Positions 1 through 9,035 of a DNA stretch of 64,000 bases are shown here, piece after piece. The position numbers and the translations under genes were made by a program. The notes beneath the pieces are model-generated. The model saw nothing but the letters and a program-made list of their open reading frames with translations. It was not told where the DNA came from and searched no databases. Position 1 is the first letter of the stretch. Each line of letters starts with the position of its first letter. The DNA is from an uncultured Spirochaetaceae bacterium (lineage in GTDB: Bacteria > Spirochaetota > Spirochaetia > Sphaerochaetales > Sphaerochaetaceae): contig CALXMP010000001.1 in assembly GCA_944389505.1 (NCBI GenBank), forward strand, positions 248,001-312,000. Direction: 5' to 3'.

Positions 1-87
1 TATGTCGAAAAGTAAGTCAATAAAATGATTCAGTGCTAGGAATTAGCTATCAAAAATCTGAAAAATATGTCTATATCTGAATAAAAT

Positions 88-106
88 GCCGGTTAATATT
101 ACCAGC
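88..106 (-). terminator. Probable terminator of the sec-ispH-rex operon
   Basis: Just past the rex stop codon, the minus transcript has a six-pair stem (GCTGGT with ACCGGC, one U-G pair) around an AATATTA loop, followed by ATTTTATTC. The stem is short, so termination strength is uncertain. Confidence 0.5.
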
Positions 107-111
107 ATCAC

Positions 112-129
112 ATAAAAACGCGTTTTTAT
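112..129. repeat. 18-bp perfect palindrome after rex
   Basis: ATAAAAACGCGTTTTTAT reads the same on both strands. It lies between the rex stop codon and the downstream hairpin. It may help termination or be a protein site; there is no loop, so it is a poor RNA hairpin on its own. Confidence 0.45.
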
Positions 130-132
130 ACG

Positions 133-813
133 TTATATGTCATATTCGCTATAATCATCTCCCGCCTCTTCCGCAAGTTTTTTCCTGAGTTTGATGGAAA
201 GAACAGCGAAAGATGTCGCAAGATCGGTCCTCTGCAGCACGACATCCGATGGGATCTTCAGGTCCTTCGGGGCGAAATTCCATATGCCGCGGATACCGCA
301 ACCTACAAGGAGGTCTGCCGTAGCCTGCGCCTGGGAAGCGGGAACGGCGATTACAGCAATCGTGACTCTGTGTGTCTTGATATACTGGTTGATGGTCTCC
401 ATCGGATACACAGTGATATCCCCGATCCTTGCCCCGATCTTCCCCGGATCCTTATCGAATGCCGCTACAATCTTGAGACCATAGGCATCGAACCCTCCAT
501 ATGCAGCAATCGCAGACCCGAGATTACCACAGCCGACGATCAGAGCTTCGGTAGGATTATCCCATCCGAGCGCATGGTTTATCGCAGTGATAAGCTCATC
601 GATGACGAATCCGATCCTGGGCTTCCCTTCTATCCCTGTGCTCGATATGTCCTTCCTGACCTGTATCGGCTTGAGAGAGAGCTCCTCAGCGAGCTCCGTT
701 GCGCTTATATTCTTCCTGCCGCTTTCGCGTGCCTGCCTGAGGATCCTCAGGTATGACGGGAACCTCTTCACTGCCGGTATGGGGATCATCTCCCTTGAAA
801 TATCATCTGCCAT
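133..813 (-). CDS. rex: Redox-sensing transcriptional repressor Rex
   Basis: 226 aa, the normal length for Rex. An N-terminal winged helix covers roughly residues 15-80 (ISATELAEELSLKPIQVRKD is typical of the family). A Rossmann NAD(H)-binding domain follows, with the glycine-rich GCGNLGSAIA near residue 93. Rex represses fermentation and respiration genes when NADH/NAD+ is low and is released by NADH. The gene is last in the minus-strand order secD-secF-ispH-rex and overlaps the end of ispH by 11 bp, so it is probably co-transcribed. The start is set by an ATG preceded by AAGGAG. I saw no clear full Rex operator in the window. Confidence 0.95.
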   Translation of the reverse strand: MADDISREMIPIPAVKRFPSYLRILRQARESGRKNISATELAEELSLKPIQVRKDISSTGIEGKPRIGFVIDELITAINHALGWDNPTEALIVGCGNLGSAIAAYGGFDAYGLKIVAAFDKDPGKIGARIGDITVYPMETINQYIKTHRVTIAVIAVPASQAQATADLLVGCGIRGIWNFAPKDLKIPSDVVLQRTDLATSFAVLSIKLRKKLAEEAGDDYSEYDI

Positions 814-1630
814 TATTCTCGATTCTCCTTTTTACTGCCGCGATAAGCTCATCCGGCGCCGAAGCCCCTGCAGTCAATCCAATAGTATCATATTCCAGAA
901 GCTCAGAGGGAACTGCCTCCGGGCTTGATATCAGGAAAGAAGGCTTCCCAAGGCGCTTTGCAAGCTCGGCCAGTTCCCTTGAATTCGCGCTGGCGCTGTC
1001 TCCTACCACTGCAATGGCATCAGCTTCCAGGGCAAGCTGCACGAGTGCTTCCCTTCTATCTGCAGATGCCTGGCATATGGAGTTCAGGCATCTTATGCTT
1101 ATGCCAACCCGGCCAGCTTCCGCAAGTATTGATTCCAGTGTAACCGCAGAAAGAGTTGTCTGGATGACTGCCTCATAATCAATTCCCGGAGAGAGTCTGC
1201 ATAAATCATCTGCACATCCTATCACAGGAACATCGCGGCACCCGGCAAGTCCTATGATTTCGCTATGCCTCGAATCCCCTATCAGTATTGGATTGGAAGA
1301 ACTGCGCAGCAGCTCTGCATTTCTTAGAAGAACCGGACAGGTTGCATCCACGATGATGAAACCGCCATCAATGAATGCCTTTCTCAGACCATCGCCGATA
1401 CCATGGGTACGTATAACAACAATCCCCGGAGGATTGCCGCCAGGGCCATCGATCTGCTTTATTCCTGCATCTGACAGCATAGCAGAGACAGCACTGCTGT
1501 GGACAAGACTGCCTGAGACATAGCAAGGCATCCCCATGGCATGAGCCTGGGATGCTGCTTCAAGTGCCTTCCTGACGGCGGAGCGTACCCCGCCGCAGAA
1601 ACCATAGGATGAGGACATCAGGACTTTCAT
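803..1630 (-). CDS. ispH: 4-hydroxy-3-methylbut-2-enyl diphosphate reductase IspH
   Basis: Last enzyme of the MEP isoprenoid pathway, a 4Fe-4S protein giving IPP and DMAPP. The three cluster cysteines are visible in GFCGGV near the N-terminus, DATCPVL in the middle and NSICQASADRR towards the end; HSEIIG carries the active-site His/Glu. The frame is open further upstream, but the extension runs inside secF and lacks family similarity, while MKVLMSS followed by GFCGGV is the classic IspH start. That gives 275 aa, about 40 shorter than the E. coli enzyme. The start codon shares one base with the secF stop (TGATG), so translation is likely coupled. Confidence 0.92.
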   Translation of the reverse strand: MKVLMSSSYGFCGGVRSAVRKALEAASQAHAMGMPCYVSGSLVHSSAVSAMLSDAGIKQIDGPGGNPPGIVVIRTHGIGDGLRKAFIDGGFIIVDATCPVLLRNAELLRSSSNPILIGDSRHSEIIGLAGCRDVPVIGCADDLCRLSPGIDYEAVIQTTLSAVTLESILAEAGRVGISIRCLNSICQASADRREALVQLALEADAIAVVGDSASANSRELAELAKRLGKPSFLISSPEAVPSELLEYDTIGLTAGASAPDELIAAVKRRIENNGR

Positions 1631-2838
1631 CAGACCAGAGAATACTCCTCTTCCTTCTTCTCCTTCTCCACATTGATCGGCATGATGCGATGGAAGAATG
1701 ACAGGAATGCAGGTGCGAGGAACACGGAGGAATAGGCTCCGGCAATCAGTCCCCACGTAAGATTGATGGCAAACAGCTGAATATCTCCGGAACCAAGGAA
1801 TGCAAGCGGGACTATCGCAAAGAGCGTCGTAAGGCTTGTTATCACGGTTCTTGTCATCGACTGTCTGACGGACATCGAGATCAGCGACTCCACATCAAGC
1901 TTCTTCTCTATCTTTATATTCTCCCTTATACGGTCGAATATAACGATTGTGTTATTGAGTGAATATCCGATGATGGTGAGCACTGCCGCAATCGTCGTTG
2001 ATGATACCTCAAGGCGGAATATCAGGATGAATGAGAGCATCGCAAGCACATCATGCATAAGCGCTATTATCGATGATACCGCATAAGCAAAGCGGAAACG
2101 GAATGCAACATACACAAGGATGAGAGCAAGCGCAAGCAGAACACCGAGCACAGAGTCGCGGAAAAGCGAAGATGAGAACTTCGGCCCGACGAAATCAGCC
2201 CTCATTATAACGATATTCTCAGCTCCGAAAGCACTTCCGAGAGCACTATTCACACGTCCCTCTATATCTGACTGTGTCTCATTCTCTCCTGCGTTTACCC
2301 TTATCTGGAAGCCCGCATCACTTGCTTCCCCGACAGTCTGCACACTGGCGCCTCCCACCGGAGCAAGAGCTTCCCTGACATCCTCGATCCTGACATCAAC
2401 CGTATCCGTAGCGAAGTTGACGCGCACAGGGGACTCTGAAAGAACCGCAGGGAATCCGAATCCTGCTATCAGGTTGGAAGAAGGAAGCAGAGGATCCTTC
2501 ACGGATACCTCAGCCCCATGCAGCTCCAGCTCTTCCGCGATATCCCCGGAAAGAGGATACTCCTCAGGCCTGAAGCTTATTATCTCCACACCGGACGGGT
2601 CGCGCATTGTAAGCGTAAGGATCCCGGATTCAGCTGACAGTACGGCATTCTTATCGCCATCGTATGAGACAGAGAATCCAAGAGGTGCTATGCGGACCTC
2701 CTCGGAGTACCCTGAACCGAAATCGATGCCTGTGACGAATCCCTTTGCGAAGAACATCACGATTCCCGCCAGGATGAATATCGAAGAGGCAGCAATCGCT
2801 ATATATCTGTATCTAAGTGAATCGAATGGCTTTTTCAT
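1630..2838 (-). CDS. secF: Protein translocase subunit SecF
   Basis: Inner-membrane partner of SecD that uses the proton motive force to help proteins out of the Sec channel. One N-terminal membrane helix (about residues 12-32) is followed by a periplasmic domain and then a block of five membrane helices. Family motifs are GIDFGSG after the first helix and GYSLNNTIVIFDRIREN in the membrane block. I chose MKKPFDSLRY as the start because GGAGGAG lies just upstream and the ATG overlaps the secD stop as ATGA; a methionine five codons earlier is less well placed. Confidence 0.95.
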   Translation of the reverse strand: MKKPFDSLRYRYIAIAASSIFILAGIVMFFAKGFVTGIDFGSGYSEEVRIAPLGFSVSYDGDKNAVLSAESGILTLTMRDPSGVEIISFRPEEYPLSGDIAEELELHGAEVSVKDPLLPSSNLIAGFGFPAVLSESPVRVNFATDTVDVRIEDVREALAPVGGASVQTVGEASDAGFQIRVNAGENETQSDIEGRVNSALGSAFGAENIVIMRADFVGPKFSSSLFRDSVLGVLLALALILVYVAFRFRFAYAVSSIIALMHDVLAMLSFILIFRLEVSSTTIAAVLTIIGYSLNNTIVIFDRIRENIKIEKKLDVESLISMSVRQSMTRTVITSLTTLFAIVPLAFLGSGDIQLFAINLTWGLIAGAYSSVFLAPAFLSFFHRIMPINVEKEKKEEEYSLV

Positions 2839-4568
2839 ATGCGTCTCCTCCACGAAAGCCTCACCCCTTTGAAGCTCTCTTCCTTGACGAAGAAATCAAA
2901 GAGGAGATGCGACACGAAAAGCGAAGTGAAGAGCGAGCAGAATATTCCAACAGCGAGGGTGTTCGCAAATCCCTTGACCGTACTTGATCCAAGCACGGAA
3001 AGGACAACCGCTGCGATAATCGTGGTCACATTCGAATCCATGATTGTCCAGAATGCCCTACCAAAGCCAAGCTTGACCGTATCGTACGGGCTCTTGCCGC
3101 CGGCAAGCTCCTCCTTCATCCTCTCATAGATGATTACATTTGCATCTATCGCCATTCCAAGCGTAAGGACAAGACCTGCTACGGAAGCAAGCGTAAGCGT
3201 GAAATGGAGAGCGGACAGAACAGCGATCATCATATAGAAATTCATAATGAGCGCGAAATCCGCGATAAAGCCGGCCGGCCCGTAGTATATGACCATGAAG
3301 AGGACGATAAGCAGAAGACCGAAGAGGATTGCACGGAGAGCTACAGTAACCGCATCCGAACCAAGCGATGCACCTACACCCTGCTGTGATACAACGGTAA
3401 GATCTATAGGCAGCGATGATGTGCGGAGCGCTACCGCAAGCGATCTTGCCTCCTCCTCAGTGAATGATCCTGAAAGCTGGACATCCTGGCTTATGGCGCT
3501 GTTTATCACTGCAACGCTCTTGACCTTGCCATCCATCACAACCGACAGCTCTTCTCCGACATGGCGGGAAGTAAGATTGTAGAAGATCTCCCCTCCTTCG
3601 CTATCGAGACGGAAATTGACAACAGGCTGGTTATTCTGGGGATTGCGTTCCATGCGTGCGGACTCAAGATGCGTACCGTCAAGCGCGACATCGGAGTAGA
3701 TAACGACAAACTCCCTCAGCTCATCGATGCCGTATTCATCCTCCGTATAGTATCCAAGAAGCTCTCTGTCTTCAGGAATATAATCAGGAACGATGATCGA
3801 TCCATCGGGACGGAATGCCGCTGCCCTGTTTCCCATATATGCTCTGTTGACCCTGTTCGTCAGCTCCTGGTCAACAAGATGGAACGTAAGCGAACCACGG
3901 GACATCAGGAAGGAATCGACGCGTTCAGGATCGACCTCTCCGGGGACCTCTATGAGTATCTGATCAGTTCCCTGCTGCCTTATGTCGGGCTCTGTGACAC
4001 CGAACTGATCGATGCGGGAAGTGAGTATCTCGATATCCTCCGCGATTAGCCCTGCAAGCTCATTGCCCGAAGGCACATAACCATGCTGAGCCTCAAAACC
4101 AGCGGTATCGGCCTCGAGCACGACCGACATGCCGCCGCGGAGATCAAGCCCGAGCTGCAGCACATTCCCTGAGAGCCTCTTGGCCTCCATTATCCTGTCG
4201 CGGTAATAGCTCTCAATGACGGAGAAGAGCTCATCCTCGCTCCTGAAGGAGGAAAGAAGAGCATAGATATCCCAGCTTTCAGGCTTATCGCTGCCATTAT
4301 CTTTCCTTGCATCCTCGGCATAGCCTATAAGATAACCAAGATCCTCGGGAACAGCCTGGTTTCTGTTGCTCTGCAGCATACCGCGCAGGGTTGCTATCTC
4401 CCTTGAGGCCTGCCCTCTCGCCCAATCCCTTATATTCTCATTGCTTCCAGCTGCAAGGTTCTTCACGTCCTGGGGTACAAAGCAGTACCACTTCACTGTC
4501 GGATACAGAAGCATCCCGCATACAGCAAGAACAAGAACCACAAGCAACGTACGTCCTAGCTTATTCAT
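2835..4568 (-). CDS. secD: Protein translocase subunit SecD
   Basis: Partner of SecF. There is an N-terminal membrane helix (TLLVVLVLAVCGMLLY), a long periplasmic region with the family marker LGLDLRGGMSVVLE near residue 140, and a C-terminal five- to six-helix block containing TLGMAIDANVIIYERMKEEL. The reading frame extends three codons upstream from a TTG, but ATG of MNKLGRT is the better start. No clear Shine-Dalgarno sequence precedes it: the 5' flank is occupied by a terminator-like hairpin shared with yajC. Confidence 0.95.
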   Translation of the reverse strand: MNKLGRTLLVVLVLAVCGMLLYPTVKWYCFVPQDVKNLAAGSNENIRDWARGQASREIATLRGMLQSNRNQAVPEDLGYLIGYAEDARKDNGSDKPESWDIYALLSSFRSEDELFSVIESYYRDRIMEAKRLSGNVLQLGLDLRGGMSVVLEADTAGFEAQHGYVPSGNELAGLIAEDIEILTSRIDQFGVTEPDIRQQGTDQILIEVPGEVDPERVDSFLMSRGSLTFHLVDQELTNRVNRAYMGNRAAAFRPDGSIIVPDYIPEDRELLGYYTEDEYGIDELREFVVIYSDVALDGTHLESARMERNPQNNQPVVNFRLDSEGGEIFYNLTSRHVGEELSVVMDGKVKSVAVINSAISQDVQLSGSFTEEEARSLAVALRTSSLPIDLTVVSQQGVGASLGSDAVTVALRAILFGLLLIVLFMVIYYGPAGFIADFALIMNFYMMIAVLSALHFTLTLASVAGLVLTLGMAIDANVIIYERMKEELAGGKSPYDTVKLGFGRAFWTIMDSNVTTIIAAVVLSVLGSSTVKGFANTLAVGIFCSLFTSLFVSHLLFDFFVKEESFKGVRLSWRRRI

Positions 4569-4570
4569 AA

Positions 4571-4601
4571 ACAACAAAAACAGGGAATCAAGAAGATTCC
4601 C
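4571..4601 (-). terminator. Terminator or attenuator between yajC and secD
   Basis: On the minus transcript GGGAATC, loop TTCTT and GATTCCC form a seven-pair stem followed by TGTTTTTGTTGTTT, a convincing U-rich tail. It ends right before the secD start codon, so read-through would decide how much secDF-ispH-rex is made from the yajC promoter. Confidence 0.7.
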
Positions 4602-4642
4602 CTTTCCTCCATGAATACAGCAATGCCCATTGGGCAGAGCTA

Positions 4643-5053
4643 TTACTTATCCTCTTTGTCCTCGGACTTCTCAGCAGTATTCTCCGAAGCTGTCTCAGGA
4701 GTGATCTCTCCTGCTGGCTTGTTCTCAACTGCCTTGTTTTCCTCAGCCTTCTCCTTCTTCGGAGCCGGCTTCTCCGTTCCCTTCGGAGTTACTGTCGATA
4801 TAGCGCTCTTATTGAACTCTATGCGTGCGGAATCATCAACCTTGATGATGACAGTATTGTCCTTGACCATGACAACTGTGCCATGGATACCTCCGATTGT
4901 GACAACCTTGTCTCCCTTCTTCATAGCGGCAAGCATTGCCTTGGCTTCCTTATCCCTCTTCTTCTGCGGCCTGATCATAAGGAAATAGAAGATAAGAATG
5001 ATAAGTACGAAAGTAATCATTGTCGTCATCATTGATCCACTAGTGCTATTCAT
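4643..5053 (-). CDS. yajC: Preprotein translocase subunit YajC
   Basis: Small single-pass membrane protein of the SecDF-YajC complex. A hydrophobic helix covers about residues 8-27 (TTMITFVLIILIFYFLM), directly followed by the hallmark IRPQKKRDKEAKAML. The YajC domain ends near residue 85 (VDDSARIEFNKSAI). The remaining ~45 residues are a low-complexity K/E/A/P tail, longer than usual for YajC, which often ends at about 110 aa. It lies upstream of secD, the standard neighbour. Confidence 0.93.
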   Translation of the reverse strand: MNSTSGSMMTTMITFVLIILIFYFLMIRPQKKRDKEAKAMLAAMKKGDKVVTIGGIHGTVVMVKDNTVIIKVDDSARIEFNKSAISTVTPKGTEKPAPKKEKAEENKAVENKPAGEITPETASENTAEKSEDKEDK

Positions 5054-5196
5054 CTGAGTGCAACCTCTACCTTTTTATTGTGATATACGAAACTTAGCAT
5101 TTAGAATAATAGAGGTCAAGCAAACAGTGTCCTTTGCCATCGGATATCAATGGCAGCAAGAAGGCACCTGATGGATGGAAAGACAAGGAGGGAGCT

Positions 5197-5811
5197 ATGG
5201 AAATCACATGGATCGGACATTCCTGCTTCAGGATTGAGGAGGATGGCTACTCACTCATAATTGACCCATATGAGGACGGTTCTGTCCCGGGGCTGGCCAA
5301 TGTAAGGGAAAGTGCCGATGCCGTTCTCTGCACACATGAGCATGGAGACCACAATTTCAGGGATGGTGTCACGCTTAAGAATTCGGGCAAACCTGCTCTG
5401 AGGGTTGAGGCAATCGATACATTCCATGATGATGAACAAGGCATAAAGAGAGGAAGGAACAGGATATACATCATATCAGGAAAGACTGCAAGGATTGCCC
5501 ATATGGGAGATCTTGGATGCGTCCCCTGCGATATGGATAAACTCAGAGGCCTTGATGCCGTGCTGATTCCTGTAGGAGGTTTCTTCACGATCGATGGCAA
5601 GACAGCTGCTGATATCATAAAGAAGATAAAGCCCCGGATTGCGATTCCGATGCATTACTGCAATCATGGATTCGGATTCGATGTCCTCAGCTCGGAAAAG
5701 GCCTTCACGGAATGCTTTTGCAATGTGATAGAGCTTGACAGAAGCTCATTTGAAATCCCTTCAGATTACGATGATGCCGTCATCGTCCTGACACCAGAAA
5801 GAAAGGTCTGA
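5197..5811 (+). CDS. Metallo-beta-lactamase-fold metal-dependent hydrolase
   Basis: 204 aa from MEITWIGHSCF; the ATG is preceded by GGAGGGA, so the longer frame from 5134 is rejected. HEHGDH (HxHxDH) near residue 45, GD after IAHM near residue 100, and the histidine in PMHYCNHGF are the metal ligands of the Lactamase_B_3 (UlaG/UPF0173-like) group. The substrate is unknown. It is transcribed away from yajC, in a single-gene unit closed by a hairpin. Confidence 0.85.
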   Translation: MEITWIGHSCFRIEEDGYSLIIDPYEDGSVPGLANVRESADAVLCTHEHGDHNFRDGVTLKNSGKPALRVEAIDTFHDDEQGIKRGRNRIYIISGKTARIAHMGDLGCVPCDMDKLRGLDAVLIPVGGFFTIDGKTAADIIKKIKPRIAIPMHYCNHGFGFDVLSSEKAFTECFCNVIELDRSSFEIPSDYDDAVIVLTPERKV

Positions 5812-5820
5812 GAAGGTAAA

Positions 5821-5846
5821 AGGCAGCTCCGCACTGGAAGCTGCCT
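5821..5846. terminator. Bidirectional terminator between the hydrolase and asd
   Basis: AGGCAGCT and AGCTGCCT form an eight-pair stem with a ten-base loop. It sits between two converging genes. The U-rich tail is better on the minus strand (TTTTACCTT), serving asd. Confidence 0.65.
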
Positions 5847-5873
5847 CTATCTTATACCTACAACAGATATTCT

Positions 5874-6896
5874 CTATCTAAGACCGAATCTCGTCACGAA
5901 CGCCTCGGCATTCTGGATCGATCCGCCAGCTGCACCCTTTACGATGTTATTGACGAGGAGCACGAATCCGATCTTGCCGTTCTTCTTCTTGAGCCTGCCA
6001 GTATAGACAACCATTCCCTTCGGAGTTCCCCAGAAAGCATACTTTGGCTGAGGGAATGTGGGCTCGGAAGAGTAGACTACAGGCTGGGCTGGAGTCGAAG
6101 GAAGATCCGAAGCCTCCTTGAAGTTCTCCCATGCGCTGATGACATCTTCGATCTCAACATCCTGATCGAAATCGAGCCATACAGTCTCAAGGTGTCCGAA
6201 CATGACAGGGACACGGACTGTGTATGCATATACATCGGGATCGATTGAAAGGATCTTCTTTATCTCCTTCTCGATCTTTTCCTCCTCCCCTCCGATATAA
6301 GGGATGCAGTTATCTGTAATATCAAAGGAGGAAAGGCCTGGATAACCTGCTCCAGATACGCTCTGGTAGCTGTTGATCGTGATTGTCTTTATACCGAACT
6401 TCCTCAGAGGAGCAAGCGCCATGGCAAGTCCCGTGGTCACGCAGTTCGCATTCGTCACACAGAATCCAGTCTGTGGGTATCCCTGGTTTCTGATCAGCTC
6501 AAGCTGCTCGGAATTCGTCTCGGGGATGAGGATAGGCACATCCTTGTCATATCTCATGGCTGCGGCATTCGAGAAGACATAGAAGCCATTAGCCCTCATC
6601 TGGGGCTCAGCCTCACGCGCCACAGCTGCAGGAAGAGCAGAGAATACGATCTGCACGCCTTCCTTCTTCATTGCCTCGAAATTGAGTTCCCTTACTTCCA
6701 TATCCCTGAGGACATCAGGCATCTCGAAAGGCATGACCCAGTGCACAGTCGCCGCATACTTCTGGCCGACCCTGGCTGCCGATGCTGTCACATAACTGAG
6801 TTCAAACCATGGATGATCGGAAAGCATCCACATGAAAACCTGTCCGACTGCGCCAGTGGCACCAATAACCGCAACCTTGAATTTTCTGTTCTCCAT
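5874..6896 (-). CDS. asd: Aspartate-semialdehyde dehydrogenase
   Basis: 340 aa. Reduces aspartyl phosphate to aspartate semialdehyde, the branch point for Lys, Met and Thr. The N-terminal NADP site is VAVIGATGAVGQVF; the catalytic cysteine is in TNANCVTTGLA near residue 150; the dimerisation/catalytic domain follows with GHLETVWLDF and a C-terminal LVNNIVKGAAGG. The order of motifs and SYQSVSGAGYPG match the archaeal/eukaryotic-type Asd subfamily rather than the E. coli type (inference from memory). AAGGATAG lies upstream of the ATG. Probably a single-gene transcript. Confidence 0.92.
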   Translation of the reverse strand: MENRKFKVAVIGATGAVGQVFMWMLSDHPWFELSYVTASAARVGQKYAATVHWVMPFEMPDVLRDMEVRELNFEAMKKEGVQIVFSALPAAVAREAEPQMRANGFYVFSNAAAMRYDKDVPILIPETNSEQLELIRNQGYPQTGFCVTNANCVTTGLAMALAPLRKFGIKTITINSYQSVSGAGYPGLSSFDITDNCIPYIGGEEEKIEKEIKKILSIDPDVYAYTVRVPVMFGHLETVWLDFDQDVEIEDVISAWENFKEASDLPSTPAQPVVYSSEPTFPQPKYAFWGTPKGMVVYTGRLKKKNGKIGFVLLVNNIVKGAAGGSIQNAEAFVTRFGLR

Positions 6897-6983
6897 AAGC
6901 GCTATCCTTATAATTTAGCGAAGAATACCCACTTTGAAACAACTATTCAATAGTGCTATCCCTATTCGGGGGATTTGCCATTA

Positions 6984-9035
6984 TCAGTTGCCGGAGTGGA
7001 AATATCCGAGGAACAGCTCCTGTGAGTTAATTGCCTCAGGTATTCTTGGCACCGTAGTATACTGCCCTTTGTTGCCCAGCACCCTTCCCTTCACGTTGTC
7101 ATTGAGCATGCATTCCAGCATACTCCGTATCGTCTTCTTTATCTCAGGATCGAGAACAGGAGTAGCAATCTCAACACGCCTATCGACATTCCTTGTCATA
7201 AGGTCAGCAGAAGAGATGTACATATCGCCAGATCCGAATGAGTAGATGCGTGAATGCTCAAGGAAGCGGCCGACAATGCTCTTTACCGTGATATTCTCCG
7301 TCAGTCCCGGAACACCTGGAAGAAGGCAGCAGATACCCCGTATCACAAGACGTACGCGCACACCCTTCACGGAAGCCTCGACAAGCTTATCGATCATCTC
7401 CTTGTCCGAGAGGGAATTCATCTTGCATGTGATAGAGCCCTCGGAGCCTTTGCTGATCTCCTTGTCTATTGCCTTCATTATCCCCTGCTTCAGCGTGAAT
7501 GGGGCAACAAGAAGCTTCTTGTATTCGGAATCTATCGTCATAGTGGCAAGATTGCTGAAGAATGCGACACCATCCTGCCCTATATCCTTATCAGACGTGA
7601 TGATGTTCAGATCGGTATACTGCTTCGCAGTGCTCTCGTTGTAATTACCCGTGCCGAGGTGCGTTATATACCTGACCTTCCCCTTATCCCGGAGGACAAT
7701 GGAGATTATCTTCGAATGGACCTTGTAGTTCTCAACTCCATAGAATACGGTGCACCCTGCCTCCTGCAGCTGCTTCGCATAGGAGAGATTCGACTCCTCG
7801 TCGAACCTTGCGCAGAGTTCCATGACGACGGAGACGTCCTTCCCATTCTCTGCGGCCCTGACAAGGGACTGCACGATCCTCGAATGGTTGGCAAGTCTGT
7901 ATATCGTGATCTTTATATTGTTCACCCTCGGATCATCGGCACATTCATCGAGAAGCCAGAGAAGAGGATCCATCGACTGGAACGGATATGAAAGGAAGAT
8001 ATCACGCCGCAGCGCTGTATCAATCATGGAGCCCTTCTGCAGCGCAGGCGATACAGCTCCCTTGAATGCAGGATACCTCAATCCTTGCCTTGCCCCCTCT
8101 GGGAAGAAATCATCGAGGGAGAACATGAACTTGTATGAGAAGCAGCCTCCTACCATGAACACCTGGTTCTTCTTTATCCCAAGGTGCTTTATCAGGAAGG
8201 ATCTCAGCTCCTCGGACTCTGTGTTCATCTCAAGCCTTACAGCCGCAAGACTGCCCCTGGATTCAACTCTGTTCCGTATAAGCTTTGAGAAGTCGAAGTC
8301 ATACTCTATATCGGCATCCTCGACAGCTGCCTCGAAATCCGCATTGCGCGTAATGCGCACAAGAGCCTTCTCCTTTACGCGGCATGAAGGGAAGAGAGAA
8401 TCACCAAAGAGGTAAAGAAGCTCCTCCGATGGGACTACCCTTACCCTCTTTCCTCCTGTGATCGGCACAAGCTGCTCGACGCGCATTCCCATCGTCACCA
8501 CTCCGAACATATCGCGTCCATCGCGTTCCAGACGGAGGACAAGATACAGCCTCTGGTTCTCGAATCTGATCATGGGGTGCTTCGCATCAAGGATGAGAGG
8601 AGAAAGAAATGGCACGATATTCTCCTGGAAGTATGCATGGGCCTTTGTCTTCTGCGTATCGGTCATATTCCCATGCAGGATTATATCCACACCGGCTTTC
8701 TTCAGCTCTTTCCTGAGCTTCGTAAAAGTCTCATCTGACTTCCTGTAGTATGAAGGAAGCATGCCGAGAATAGCATCTATCTGATCCCGGGCTGACATAC
8801 CGGTCTTGTTATCTGTGTAATCGGGGCTATGGAGCTCAAGATTCAGGAGGGAGCCAAGCCTTACGCGCACGAACTCATCCAGGTTGGAGATGAAGATCGA
8901 CAGGAATCTGCAGCGCTCAAGAAGCGGATTCTCCGGGTCCCTGGCCTGATCGAGAACTCTGTCATCGAACTGGAGCCATGAATACTCTCTGTTGATATAA
9001 GGGGCGCATATGCACCTGGATTTCTCCTTAGCCAT
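6984..9035 (-). CDS. ppk1: Polyphosphate kinase PPK1
   Basis: 683 aa, typical for PPK1. Reversibly transfers the gamma-phosphate of ATP to polyphosphate. INREYSWLQFDDRVLDQA at the N-terminus is the PPK N-domain signature. The phospholipase D-like catalytic halves carry the active-site histidine in KVHSKIISIVLRD (near residue 430) and a second HSRIYSFG close to the C-terminus (near residue 585). The start overlaps the 3' end of ppx by eight bases. Third gene of the pfk-ppx-ppk1 operon. Confidence 0.95.
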   Translation of the reverse strand: MAKEKSRCICAPYINREYSWLQFDDRVLDQARDPENPLLERCRFLSIFISNLDEFVRVRLGSLLNLELHSPDYTDNKTGMSARDQIDAILGMLPSYYRKSDETFTKLRKELKKAGVDIILHGNMTDTQKTKAHAYFQENIVPFLSPLILDAKHPMIRFENQRLYLVLRLERDGRDMFGVVTMGMRVEQLVPITGGKRVRVVPSEELLYLFGDSLFPSCRVKEKALVRITRNADFEAAVEDADIEYDFDFSKLIRNRVESRGSLAAVRLEMNTESEELRSFLIKHLGIKKNQVFMVGGCFSYKFMFSLDDFFPEGARQGLRYPAFKGAVSPALQKGSMIDTALRRDIFLSYPFQSMDPLLWLLDECADDPRVNNIKITIYRLANHSRIVQSLVRAAENGKDVSVVMELCARFDEESNLSYAKQLQEAGCTVFYGVENYKVHSKIISIVLRDKGKVRYITHLGTGNYNESTAKQYTDLNIITSDKDIGQDGVAFFSNLATMTIDSEYKKLLVAPFTLKQGIMKAIDKEISKGSEGSITCKMNSLSDKEMIDKLVEASVKGVRVRLVIRGICCLLPGVPGLTENITVKSIVGRFLEHSRIYSFGSGDMYISSADLMTRNVDRRVEIATPVLDPEIKKTIRSMLECMLNDNVKGRVLGNKGQYTTVPRIPEAINSQELFLGYFHSGN

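Noticed and set aside
803-1756. Longer IspH with 42 extra N-terminal residues
   Set aside because: The extension overlaps secF, has no family similarity, and the TGATG-coupled ATG at 1630 gives the classic IspH start.
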